Assembly (NCBI GenBank): GCA_027943245.1
Contig: JANDJZ010000780.1
Span: forward strand, 1-22,135
Length of the DNA: 22,135 bases
Reading direction: 5' to 3'
Origin: Acanthamoeba sp. SK_2022b
Taxonomy: Eukaryota > Discosea > Longamoebia > Acanthamoebidae
The translations under genes were made by a program, and so were the position numbers. The notes below the pieces were generated by a model. The model was not told the origin of the DNA. It searched no databases and saw nothing but the letters and a program-made list of their open reading frames with translations. Position 1 is the stretch's first letter, and each line of letters begins with the position of its first letter. Of the stretch, positions 9,028-19,002 are shown piece by piece.

Positions 9028-10888
9028 ATGGCGATGGATGAGAGAAAGCAAAAGGCGCTGCACGACTTCAGGGCCAAGCTACTACAGCACAAGGAGGTGA
9101 ACGATCGAGTGCGCGTGAGTACGTGCGCCATCTGGAGCTGAATGGCAATGCAAACCAGAAAGCGATCGCTGCGCTAACCCATTTCACTTGATCTACTGTG
9201 TAGTGAGGGAGGAGTTCAAGACGCAGAAGCGAGCCTACGATAAATCTGAGGATGATCTTAAGGCTCTCCAGAGCGTGGGTCAGATTATTGGTGAGGTGCT
9301 TCGTCAGCTCGACGATGAGAAGTGTACGCTTCACCCACCTGCAATCTCTCCCACACGCTCAGCCTCCTCATTTTTTTGCACTCCATCTATGTTTTGCCTC
9401 CACAATTTGCGTCTACACATTGCTGAGCTGATCCTCTCCCCTTTGCAACCTCTAGTCATTGTAAAGGCCTCGAGCGGTCCTCGCTACGTGGTGGGTTGCC
9501 GCAAGCGTGTGGAGAAGAAGAAGCTTGTCGCTGGCACGCGTGTAGCGCTCGACATGACCACGCTCACCATCATGAGGGTAACATTTATTCCTCCCCACTC
9601 GAGGCTGCTTAAGCAGCTCCGGGCCTCACCCTGGCTGTCTGTTGGGTCTTTGTGCACAGGCGCTCCCCAGGGAGGTCGACCCCGTGGTGTTCAAGATGTT
9701 GTCGGAGGACCCTGGCGAGGTGTCCTACTCGTCCATCGGCGGCTTGAACGAACAGATTCGCGATCTCCGTGAGGTAACGCCCTCAGCTCCTTAGCCGCGG
9801 GTTGCGTTGCCCTGCATGCACACGCTTGCCCGTTTGCTCACCCGACTCGGCTGCGTCCTCGCTGCGTCTCGTCAGACGATCGAGTTGCCACTCACGAACC
9901 CCGAGCTCTTCCTTCGTGTCGGCATCAAGCCTCCCAAGGGAGTGCTCCTCTACGGCCCACCCGGCACTGGCAAGACCCTGCTCGCCAGGGCCATGGCACA
10001 CAACGTCGAGGCCAAGTTCATGAAGGGTTCGTTCATGTCACGCCAACAGCGCTGTAGTAAGTGGACGTATACGTCGTTTAAGGGTTGGCTGAGTTTTCTC
10101 CTTTCTCCCGTGCAGTCGTGTCTTCGGCCATCGTTGACAAGTACATCGGTGAGAGCGCGCGTCTGATCCGAGAGATGTTCGGTATGGCGCCTTCTTCTCT
10201 CTTCAAGCGGACCTCTTCCCACTCCCGGGCGAGTGCTCACCCCGGTGGATGTGTGGTGTATGTCCTAGGCTATGCTCGTGAGCACCAGCCGTGCATCATC
10301 TTCATGGACGAGATCGACGCCATCGGTGGCAGGCGCTTCTCGCAGGGCACCTCCGCCGACAGAGAGATTCAGAGGACGCTCATGGAGGTATCACCCCCCG
10401 CTTCATTCCCCCCCCCCAGTGACATTCAACACATCACGCGCCGCAGAGGAGGCAACGCAGCGCTAAGCTGAATCCCCCCCCCCCAACGCGTGTAGCTGCT
10501 CAACCAAATGGACGGTTTCGACGAGTTGGGAATGGTGAAGATCATCATGGCCACCAATCGGCCAGACGTGCTCGACCCGGCCCTCCTTCGTCCCGGCCGT
10601 CTCGACCGCAAGATCGAGATCCCGCTGCCCAACGAGTCGGCGCGTCTGGACATCATCAAGATCCACTCGGAGTCGATCACCAAGCACGGCGACATCGACT
10701 TTGAGTCTGTCGTGAAGCTCTCGGACGGCTTCAACGGCGCCGATCTCAGGAACGTCGTCACGGAGGCCGGCATGTTCGCCATCAGGGCCGAGAGGGACTA
10801 CGTCATCAGCGAGGACTTCATGAAGGCCGCCCGCAAGCTCGCCGAGAACAAGAAGCTCGAGAGCAAGCTCGAGTACAAGAAGCTCTAA
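9028..10888 (+). CDS. PSMC6: 26S proteasome regulatory subunit Rpt4 / PSMC6 (AAA ATPase)
   Basis: Eight exons: 9028-9118, 9204-9323, 9456-9577, 9660-9773, 9876-10026, 10116-10181, 10269-10387 and 10496-10888, giving 391 residues (389 in the human protein). It is one of six AAA+ ATPases of the 19S base ring that unfold ubiquitinated substrates and feed them into the 20S core. Order of parts: N-terminal coiled coil (residues 1-60, ending [17 protein letters not shown]); OB domain with [11 protein letters not shown] and [15 protein letters not shown]; Walker A GPPGTGKT (176-183); [17 protein letters not shown]; Walker [10 protein letters not shown] (Asp235/Glu236); SRH with ATNRPD and arginine fingers in [10 protein letters not shown]-terminal FNGADLRN helical domain. 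The exon 1/2 junction (GTGA, then GTACGT) was chosen because it alone reproduces the family's spacing between DRVR and REEF. No HbYX tail motif (it ends EYKKL), as usual for Rpt4. Confidence 0.97.
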
Positions 10889-11198
10889 GCCAACCCCATC
10901 CAGCGAGACGTGTGTTGTGTTGCAGTCTTTCTCCTCCCCGCGACTGTGTTCTTCGTCCTCTTCGATCGAAGGCCACGGTAGTAAATATCTTCTTGTTCAT
11001 CTTGCCGCGTCGTGGGGGTGAGCGGAAAACGAAACAAAGAACGAAAAAAGCGAAAAAAGAATGAAAAAAGAAAATGGTGGTGCGCCAGGAGACGAGCTAA
11101 CAAAGCTAGTTGACGGGGCAGCTTGCAACCGCAACACCACTCTCGCCCCTTTTGAATTAAGAACGATACAAGGGCCCAAGGCCTGCGGGTACCGAGAG
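10889..11198 (+). other. Rpt4 3' region and leader of the next gene
   Basis: This 310-bp tandem intergenic stretch starts with the Rpt4 3' untranslated region and becomes purine/A-rich (GAAAAAAG repeats, about 11030-11075). An upstream in-frame ATG at 11061 would extend the next protein by 46 residues with no recognisable domain. I treat that extension as untranslated leader, but it cannot be excluded. Confidence 0.5.
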
Positions 11199-11984
11199 AT
11201 GGAACTGTTTCCGTTGATCAGGGCCGGCAAGGCTGCGGAGGTGCGGGCCTTCCTCGAAGAAGAAGACAGGGCTGGCCACAAGCTAGATGTTAACGTCCGT
11301 AACGAAAAAGGACAGGTAAGGACCCTTCCTTCTCTGCATTTTTTGTTAAAATAAATACACCATTATTATTGTTGTTCTTTAAATGTTGTATTTCCAAAAA
11401 ATAATATAAAAAATAAAAACCAACTGTGGCGAGCACAGACGCTGCTGTACTGGGCCTGCGAGCTCAAGTCCGACGCTGGGGTCGAGCTGGCCAACCTCTT
11501 GGTACCGCTCCAACTTTAGCGTTGTAGGCCCTGTCTACATTGTCCCCTGCTGCTGACCCCGATCCCTCACACTACCATCTGCAGATACAGCATGGCGCCG
11601 ACGTCAACCTGCCCGAAGACCACGGCTTCACGCCCCTGGTGCCCTCCTCCCTTTCTGTCATCCCTCCTCCGGAACCATCGACACTCACCGCGCGTCTCTC
11701 GCTCTCGATGGGATGGGAGGAGCAGCATCTGGCGGCGTACATCGGCAACGTGAGCGTCGTTCGCTTACTTCTCGAGGTGGCCCCAAAACCCTTGGCGCGA
11801 ATTGACTGAAGCTACCACGAACACTCATCCTCTTCTTGTTGCTTCTGCTTTCACGTCGCAGTCGAGCGCGGAGATCAACCGGGGCAACAAGTCACAGAGC
11901 ACGGCACTCCATCTGGCCGCACGAAACGGGTACGCCATTCCCTGCGCATCTCTGTTTATACATTTTTCTTACAGATCACCTTCA

Positions 11985-12046
<62 letters not shown>

Positions 12047-12885
12047 GGCACGAGACTGCGGTGGCGCTGCTCATCCAGCACGGGGCGGATGTGCGTGCAA
12101 AGGACGACAAACTCAAGGTCTCTCCTGAATCACCACCTTTCTCTCTCCGGTCGCTTGCCTCTCCTCACTCACGGTCGCGCGTTGCGGTATGGGACGCGCC
12201 ATCGCCATCAGATTCCGTTGGCCTACGCGAAGGACCCGCAGATTTCGAAGCTGCTCCAGGGTATACGCGGGCTCCCCTAACTTGACTGCTTTTCGCGACC
12301 CAACACGACGCAACAACAAACAACAACAACAACAACAGATGCGATGCTAGTGGAGGGCAGGGGGTCGCGAGCGCGGTCGGTGGCCTCCGCCATTTCGAGA
12401 GAGGAGCTCGCAACGAGCAGCCACAGCGACGACGAAGCCCGAAGTGCGCTCTCTCCCCTCTCGCTTTCTCGGTCTTTGTTATCTGACACGACACGCAACA
12501 CGACACGAGCGCAGAAAAGGCGCGGAAGCGGGAGATGAAGAAGAAGGAGGCGCTCATACGCCGGCCGAGCAAGCGAGAGCTGAGGAAGGAGCGCGAAGAG
12601 GAGTGCAGGGAGTACGAAGAGGAGCTGGACAAGCTCAAGGCCCTCGTCGGCATTCTGAACGACCGGCTGGCGCGCGAGGAGCGAATCACGCAGAGCCTGC
12701 AGCGCGAGCGGGACGAGGAGCGGCGGCGCGGCCTGTGCGAGCGGTGCCGAGAGGCGCGGCGCGACACGGTCCTCGTCCCGTGCATGCATTTGGCCTTCTG
12801 TTGGGCCTGCTGCGGCCGCATGGCCATGAAGTGCCAAAAGTGCGGCGTGCACGTGGAGGGCATGATGCGCGTCTCTATCGATTGA
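11199..12885 (+). CDS. Ankyrin-repeat protein with C-terminal RING finger (putative E3 ubiquitin ligase)
   Basis: Nine exons: 11199-11315, 11439-11501, 11585-11638, 11726-11776, 11862-11929, 12048-12117, 12212-12260, 12339-12443 and 12515-12885, about 315 residues. Four to five ankyrin repeats span residues about 1-160: GQTLLYWACE, HGADVNLPEDHGFTPLHLAA, QSTALHLAARNGHETAVALL and HGADVRAKDDK. A Ser-rich linker and a highly charged Lys/Glu/Arg coiled coil (about 195-262) follow. The last 50 residues form a C3HC4 RING: C267, C270, C282, H284, C288, C291, C299 and C302 (spacing C-x2-C-x11-C-x-H-x3-C-x2-C-x7-C-x2-C). The closest known type is the compact RING-HC at the C-terminus of IAP- and XBAT-like ligases, so ubiquitin transfer to an ankyrin-bound partner is inferred. 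Splicing joins ankyrin helices phase-correctly at every junction. Confidence 0.88.
11986..12045 (+). repeat. (CA)30 microsatellite at a 3' splice site
   Basis: An uninterrupted CA run ends 2 nt before the acceptor AG (12046-12047) of the intron 11930-12047. The repeat itself therefore forms the region where a polypyrimidine tract would normally be. Confidence 0.95.
12311..12337 (+). repeat. (CAA)n repeat at a 3' splice site
   Basis: A CAA/AAC trinucleotide run directly abuts the acceptor at 12338 of the intron 12261-12338 in the ankyrin-RING gene. It is a second acceptor without a conventional pyrimidine tract. Confidence 0.85.
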
Positions 12886-13209
12886 ATGAACCTACCAACC
12901 CCGCTCTCCCGGCGTGATCCAGCCGCGTCGTGTTTTCCGCAGCATGTGGCACCACGCACGAGTCTCTGTCGACAGGGCTTGTGATCACAGCTTTTTCTTG
13001 TTGCGTTTGCTGCGGCGCAGTAAAAAAACGCTCTCGGCGTTTGCAACCTTCCACGAACCTGCCGTATCGGCCTTTCCTTCTTATCGCTCTCCGCTTTCGT
13101 TCCTGCCACAGCCTTGAGGCGAGCCGACACAAGGTACGAGCTAGGCCGATTCCGTTGCATTTTGGGATGAATCTCGGAAATCATCTCAGATTCAGATTTC
13201 ACAACAAAA
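12886..13209 (+). other. Intergenic region before the transporter
   Basis: The 324 bp between the ankyrin-RING stop and the transporter start hold the 3' untranslated region of the first gene and the promoter/leader of the second. A T/C-rich run ending in GCGCAG at about 12990-13019 could be the end of a 5'-untranslated intron. I see no supported coding sequence; the long reverse-strand frame here is antisense to the RING exon. Confidence 0.4.
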
Positions 13210-14020
13210 ATGGCAAATGGTGTTGGCTTTGCAGACAGTCACAGCATGCAGGACGATGTGTGGGAGGAAAGAGATGCAACAACGCGGCCGCCACCAGTCG
13301 CAGAGACACCTCTGCCAAAGAAGGAGATGTTCGTCACGGCCTGCGTCTACCTCAGTGAGGTGCCCCTCCGCATCCGCCTCTCGCGTTTTTTTATGTATTC
13401 GTTCTTTTAATTGATTTTTATTCTTCTTTCTTTCCCCATTTATTTTTTAAAATGAAAACATAAAAATTGCGTGCAGTCGTTTGCCAACTCGATGCTGTTC
13501 CCCTTTGTGGCCTTCATGGTCTGGGATTTCGGGGTACCCGCCTCCAACTCTACACGCCACCACCGCACCCATCGCCAACAGCAATCACCGTGTGTGTAGG
13601 TGGCGGGCTCGCCCACAGAAGTGGGATTCTACGCCGGTCTGCTGGCGTCTTCTTTCTCTTTTGCACAGTTCATTTCCAGGTTGGCCACACACAGCCCCTT
13701 GCTCCGCATTGTCGCTGCTCTCCTGACCTTGGCTCTATCGCGTGGCGTGGCCAACAGTTTTTGGTGGGGCGTGTGGTCGGACAAGGTGGGTCGCAAGCGG
13801 GTGCTGATGGTGGGCATGGCCGGGTCGCTGGTGAGCGTCCTCATGTTCGGGCTGAGCGTCAACTACGCGTGGGCGCTCATCACCCGCACCATCCACGGCC
13901 TGCTCAACGGCAACCTCGCCGTGGCCCGATCCTACATCGGCGACGTCACCGACGGCACCAACCAGGCGCGCGCCATGTCCGTCACTTCTCTCATCTACGG
14001 CCTGGGCGTCATTCGTAAGC

Positions 14021-14083
<63 letters not shown>

Positions 14084-15859
14084 GGCGCTGTGGCTGCTGA
14101 CGCTGTGTGCCTGTGTGGCCAGTGGGCCCGACGGTCGGTGGATTCTTGTCGCAGCCCACGCAAAAGTATGGCGCGCTGTTTCCTCCAGACACGTTCCACG
14201 GCGACTTCCTCGAGCAGTTCCCCTACTTCCTCCCGTGCTTCGTCTCCACGCTCATCTCCGCGACCGGCATGGTACGCCCCCCCCCTCTCTTCTCTCTTCT
14301 CTCTTTTTCCTGAGGTGAGTCCGTCGCTTTCGTTCTTTTCCTCCACTCACCGAAACGCACACACGTACGTTTCCGTATCAAAGGTTGGCGGCTATCTGTT
14401 TCTGGAGGATAAGCGGCAGCCCGGCCTGGCGCAGGTCATCGACGAAACGCCGTCGCCTCGCCGCCAGTCTCGCGCCGTCGGCGCACACAAGGCCGCGGGG
14501 AGCGGCGAGGAGGAGGCCGACGAGGAGGCCGACAGACGACTCAAGGCGGAGGTCCAGCGCGAGCTCGACCTCGAACTCGCCGAGGCCAAAGAGCAACTCC
14601 TGCAAAAGGTGATCACACGTGTGCCGTGTGTCGTGTGTCGTGCAGCGTGCAGCGTGCTGATGTGTGGTCGATGCGTGTACAGATGCGGGAGGAGTCGAAG
14701 AAGAAGCGCGGCAACTGGGAGGAGCTGCGTCTGATCATGAAGGAGGTGGACGTGGTGATCTGCGCGCTGCTCTACGGCCTGCTCACCTTCTCCGTGCTCG
14801 TCTTCGTCGAGATCTTCTCCCTGTGGGCCATCAACAAGCCCGAAGTCGGCGGCCTCGATTTTTCGTCGACCGATATCGGCGCGGCGCTCGCCGTGGTGGG
14901 CCTCACCATCGTCTTCTTCCAGCTCTTTGTCTACCCCACGCTCGGTACCAAGCCACCTCGCCCCGCTCGCTCACACGTGAGTGTGTGCCTGCGTTGGCTC
15001 ATCGATACGACACGTGACACGCGCTGTGCAGAGAAGCGCTTCGGTTCGCTCATGCTGTTCCGCGTCGGTCTCATTCTACTCATCCCCTGCTTCATTGGTA
15101 CTGCACCAACCGACTAGTTTATTTTATGTAAATTACAATTATTATGTATTTTAAGTATAAAGTAAAATAACAAAATAACTAATGGATTGGGTTGCAGCCT
15201 TCCCGGCGCTCAACTTGATCGTCCCTCTCGGGCAACTCGTGCTGTGGATGCTCGTCATTCCATTGAGCGTCGTGCGCGCCCTCGGGGCCACCCTCTGCTA
15301 CACCGGTGCGCATGCCCTCGCCTTGCTTGTCCTGACCGCCTCCACGCGTGCTCACACCGTCTCGCGTTCGTGCAGCTGTCTTCGTGCTGATCAACAACAC
15401 GGCCAGTCCCGAGACCAGAGGCGCCGGTGCGACTTAACGCGCTTTCGTTCTTTCTCCGTTTTCGTTCTTTGATCTGACTCCGCGAGCCCCCCCTCCGCAG
15501 CCAACGGCTTCAGCGAAGCTATCGCCTCGATTGCCAAGACTGTCGGGCCGGTGGCTGGTGGTGCGATCTTCGCGTGGTCGCTCACCAACGATCTGTCGTT
15601 CCCGTTCAACCACTACTTCATGTTCTTCGTGCTGGCCGTGTCGGCTGCGGTCGGTATCGTGCTCTCCCTCCGGCTCACCAGCAGTCGCGTCGACGGCTCG
15701 CGCCAGAGCGCCGACGAGGCCAAGGGGCTCCTACGCGACTGGCATGACAAGGAGCGCCAGAAGGCGAACGCACGCCATACCAACAACACCCACACCGACC
15801 CAGCCGTGGTCCCCAATCCAAGAACGCTGGGCGACAGCGAGGACCACGACCCTCGATGA
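13210..15859 (+). CDS. Major facilitator superfamily transporter, DHA1/ZIFL-like
   Basis: Eleven exons: 13210-13359, 13477-13533, 13600-13679, 13758-14014, 14123-14271, 14384-14608, 14683-14944, 15032-15097, 15198-15305, 15376-15426 and 15501-15859, about 587 residues. It is a polytopic membrane protein with about 12 transmembrane segments. Motif A between TM2 and TM3 is GVWSDKVGRKR (about 100-110). The antiporter-type motif C lies in GLGVILGPTVGGF (TM5, about 178-189). RGAANGFSEAIASIAKTVGP in TM11 resembles plant zinc-induced-facilitator-like carriers. These features suggest a proton-coupled drug/metabolite or metal-chelate exporter; the substrate is unknown. A long charged loop (about residues 236-325), rich in Glu, Ala and Lys and predicted coiled coil, joins the two six-helix halves. 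The C-terminal tail is hydrophilic. A degenerate copy of the 3' exon lies downstream at 15953-16064. Confidence 0.92.
14024..14082 (+). repeat. (TG)29 microsatellite in transporter intron
   Basis: A TG dinucleotide run starts 9 nt after the donor GTAAGC of the intron 14015-14122. It is the second intron in this window where a TG tract begins within about 10 nt of a 5' splice site (the other is in alpha-SNAP). Confidence 0.95.
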
Positions 15860-15952
15860 AGCAATGAAGTGGTTGCATCTTTGGGTTTGTTGCAAGTGAA
15901 CAAACGTGTCGAGGGAGGGATGGTTTATGGCCGCAGCCTCTGTCTTCAGCCA

Positions 15953-16064
15953 GGTGGCTGGTGGTGCGATCTCGCGTGGTCGCTAACAATCCGGCGTTTC
16001 AACCACTACATCATGCTACAGCGAGGACCGCGATGCTGGACGCAATGAAGTGGGTCATCTTTGA
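15953..16064 (+). pseudogene. Decayed, internally deleted duplicate of the transporter 3' end
   Basis: The first part of this segment (15953 to about 16016) repeats the last transporter exon from 15550 to about 15632, with small deletions. It keeps GGTGGCTGGTGGTGCGATC and TCAACCACTAC. It then jumps to sequence matching about 15835-15889 at the stop codon: CAGCGAGGACC, GCAATGAAGTGG and CATCTTTG are shared. About 200 bp of the source are missing from the copy. Frameshifting gaps show it is not translated in the original frame. The rest of the 288-bp convergent gap (15860-16147) contains no recognisable gene. Confidence 0.75.
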
Positions 16065-16147
16065 TGTTTACGGCTGTCCTTTGGCTGGTTTTTTGTACAC
16101 ATGAGAATATGGGAGTGGTGAGCAGAGTGATGAGCATCGCTTATGGC

Positions 16148-17246
16148 TCACAGTGTGTGCATGGAGGCCGAGGGGCACCGCTGGGGCGGTGCCAGTCTGA
16201 CGCCCAGCAGCTTGGCCAGCTCCTTGCAGTCGCCCTCGTGCGAGTCGTCGCCCTCCTCCAACCGGTGGTTGTAGCCCTCCATCTTGCAGGTCGTGCGCCA
16301 CCCCGGGAAGAGCATGTCGAGCAGCAGGCCCGCCTGGTTAGGCACTAGGAGGCCCTGCGGAACGAGCGGATGGAAGGTCACGCGTAGCGGTGGTAGGTAG
16401 ATGGATGGGAGCTTGGAAGTGGAGCTGTGGACGTCGATCAGGCCAGTCGTGGTGTTGAGGTCGTAGGGGAACACGTCGAGGAAGGGATAGCCCCACGAGC
16501 AGTCGCCAGCTCGCGGTATGTCCTCGCCCGCCAGGTACAACTACGCAACACGCTTCAGCAAGTGTCGAACATGACATTGTCATGGGAGATTGGTGTACCT
16601 TGTGATACTTGCCCGAACCCAACATCTTGAGTGCCAGGCCATGGGCTGTGATCTGACGGCGACCCTCCTCGCTGAGAAGCCACTCCATGTTGTCGCGCGA
16701 GGTCATGATGTCCATATCGTCGTCCCATGGGGTGAACCCGCCGTCGTGACGGCAGTAGCCCAGCAGGCTGCCGTCGGTGAGGAAGTAGTCGCGGCCAGCC
16801 TGCGTCAGCAACTCGTCGGTCCTCCTCAGTATCTCCAGCGCCCTCTCGAGCTCGAGCTGGCTCTGCCAACCGCGCCTGCTGAGCTTGGCCAACGTGTCGG
16901 CCTTCTCCTGTGCCTCTGCTGGGTCCTCCTCGGGAGGAGCGGCGCTGTCCTCCGCGCTGAGATGGACTCCCTCGGTGGTGACACGATGTGCCACGGGTGA
17001 AGGGCTGGGTGTGATAGCCACTATAGCCACGGGGTCGTCTTCATCGTCCCCGGCCAGGAGAGGTGGATGAGAGGCCTGAAGCAGTCCCCGCGGGGGATGC
17101 TGTTGAACATCGGACCCTTCCAGCCCAACAGGCAGGTCCTGGTGCCTGGCCCTGGGTCCGTGTAGGGCAATCAGGAAGAAAACGCAGCCAACTACCGCCA
17201 TTGTCACCAGGAAGTGGCGTTTCTTCGTCATCGACGTGAAGTTCAT
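16148..17246 (-). CDS. LicD/fukutin-family phosphotransferase, type II membrane protein
   Basis: Two exons (minus): 17246-16599 and 16540-16148, about 346 residues, one 58-nt intron. A short basic N-terminus (TKKRHF) is followed by one hydrophobic segment (about 11-29), a signal anchor that would put the rest in the Golgi/ER lumen. A low-complexity Pro/Glu/Asp stem (about 35-120) leads to the catalytic core: DYFLTDGSLLGYCRHDGGF (153-171), then PWDDDMDIM with the metal-binding aspartates at 175-179. This is the signature of LicD and fukutin/FKRP enzymes, which transfer phosphocholine or phosphorylated sugars and alditols onto glycans. Later segments include CSWGYPFLDVFPYD, FHPLVPQGLLVPN and CKMEGYNHRLE. 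Donor and acceptor substrates cannot be read from sequence; a role in surface glycan or cyst-wall decoration is only a guess. Confidence 0.87.
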
Positions 17247-17965
17247 CCTTGAGCCTGTTGAGCTGGCGTCGGCCTACTCGACCTGTAGAGCTGATGCTGT
17301 AGCGGTATCGATAAAGCAGGCCCTTGGTGGTTGGGACCAGCTTGAGTGATAGTGTCTGGATGTTGATGGTTAATGTGGTTCAAAGGCAATCGCGGCGATG
17401 ACATATCCCTGCCGTGCACTGGGACTGCTGTTGCACACGGGCCGCGCTTAAGGTGGAGTTCAGCAGACTCGTGACAAGTCCATGGTTGTGGCGGCTATGC
17501 GCGGAGCCAGCCTTAATCCTCTCGGTGGCCCCTTTAAATGTCCAACGGCACTGCGCCTTTTTATGTGCTCCAACGTTGCAGACACCTCCACTACAGGGAG
17601 AAGCCAAAGCCCAGGACAACCCGTGCAAAGGGGCAGTTGTGAGGTGGTGATGCTGAGGCCAAGTGTCACAACCCGATGTGATTGGTAGTTTTGTGCTCAA
17701 GCCACTTTGAGCGCCCTGGAAAACCCAGTTCGTCCAAGCCTTGTTGCCAAGTTATTGGCCAGTGTGCCAACTCACCGAGGTGGTTCCGTACAGCTCTCAC
17801 AAAGGCGTGAGCCCTCTGAACCTCCTGTCCAGCCAACCAACAACTTGTGTTTTCTCCTCCCACTGTTCATGTACATTTGTACTCACTCACCTCTTGTACA
17901 GTATTGTTGGCCCTTCTTGCTACGAGCGCCTGGCCTCACCACTACGCTCTAGCCCACCAGCACGC
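17247..17965. other. 719-bp intergenic region without a supported gene
   Basis: This is the longest stretch without a confident gene. It should contain the promoter of the LicD-like gene (right of 17246) and the 3' region of the next minus-strand gene (ending at 17966). Several overlapping short frames exist on both strands. None shows a recognisable domain, good splice pairing or a clear start context, and no tRNA A/B boxes were found. Base composition is more even than in neighbouring exons. Confidence 0.45.
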
Positions 17966-18773
17966 TTAGTTGAGGCCACACTCCTGATGGGCGAGGACTT
18001 GGAGCTTGCTCAACTTCGCCGTGAGCTCCTTCTGCATGCCGGCCTGCAGCAGCTTGAGCTTCCACCACGGACCCTGCAGGCTGACTTTGATCTTGACGTC
18101 CGTGCCCACATCGGCCGACGACGCTTCATCCTCCTCCTGAGCCTCCTCTCCGTCCGCGCTTCTCCTCGTCCCCACAAAGTGCCAGATGATCTTCACAAAC
18201 ACCCCGAGGGCGCAGCAGTCCAGGATCAACACACGCGACCCACTGTGCCGCTTGTCCTCGCCCTGCTTGTCTCTACACGAAAGACAAGAATTTAAATGAG
18301 AAATGGATAAAATAATAAATAAACCAGATAATATGCAACAAATAAAAAGGCAAGACGTACTCGCCCGTAGTGTCGCGGCCATTGGGGTGCTCATAGAAGC
18401 GGCGCACGACAGGTGTGGAGAAATGGAGAAGGCCGCCGAGGACGTCGTCCTCGAGAACGTAGTTGATCTTCCCAGCCTCGCGCTCCACTACGACAGGTCG
18501 GTAGCCCTTCCTGTTGATGCGTGGGTCGTAGTAGTTGGCGGGCTCCACAAGGAAGTCGAAGAGCTCGTTGGGCGGCGTGGTAGGGAAGCTGGCGAGCAGC
18601 TGAAACGACGCATAGGAGGGCTGGCGTAGGACCAGCATGTAGGCCGCCCCCAAGCCAACGGCCGCTGCCGTCACGCCCAGACCGGCCAACAGGCCCGTCG
18701 AGGTCTCGCCTCCTCCCTGGAACAGGCTCGCCAGAAGGGCACCACCTCCAGATTTGATCGAATCGAGTGTCAT
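17966..18773 (-). CDS. Membrane-anchored protein of unknown function, possibly SRPBCC/START-like
   Basis: Two exons (minus): 18773-18361 and 18272-17966, 239 residues, with one AT-rich 88-nt intron. A Gly/Ala-rich hydrophobic segment at about 28-49 is a likely transmembrane anchor. Then come FPTTPPNELFDFLVEPANYYDPR, which has the look of the first helix of an SRPBCC (START-like) lipid-binding fold; REAGKINYVLEDDVLGG; a strand-rich stretch (SRVLILDCCALGVFVKIIWHF); an acidic loop; then VKIKVSLQGPWWKLKLLQ and a C-terminal helix. The fold suggestion rests on this alternation of helix, beta strands and a long C-terminal helix, not on a diagnostic motif. I would otherwise call it hypothetical. It lies in tandem with the SmB gene upstream (229-bp gap). 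Confidence 0.7.
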
Positions 18774-19002
18774 CTTATCTCTTTTCCAACAAATGCCACG
18801 CCAGTGTGGTCGTGCTTGCCGTCCTCTCCTTCCTTGAGCTTAACTGTCGCCAGGACAACGACAGATCCAAACTCGATAAAAACTAAGAAAAGCAAAGAAA
18901 AGGAAATGGGTTTGATTTTTTATTTCATTTTTATTTTTTGTTCGTGTGGTCGTCGCTGCGGCTTCTTGCTGTCCGCGGTGGGGCGCGCCGCTACAACGCT
19001 CT

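Noticed and set aside
11802..12285. His-Thr repeat frames across the CA tract
   Set aside because: They read through a microsatellite inside an intron. The ankyrin frame is restored only when this segment is spliced out.
12165..13202. 345-codon open frame on the minus strand
   Set aside because: It is antisense to the well-supported RING/coiled-coil exon and crosses its introns. The protein is Arg/Ser-rich low complexity without any domain. Its length follows from the GC-rich codon pattern of the plus-strand gene.
14024..14734. Cys-Val repeat frame of 235 codons
   Set aside because: It begins in the intronic TG repeat and runs out of frame with the conserved MFS exons.
17380..17863. Several 65-106 codon frames on both strands
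   Set aside because: They overlap each other and lack conserved motifs, plausible splice pairs or a consistent strand, so no gene is called.
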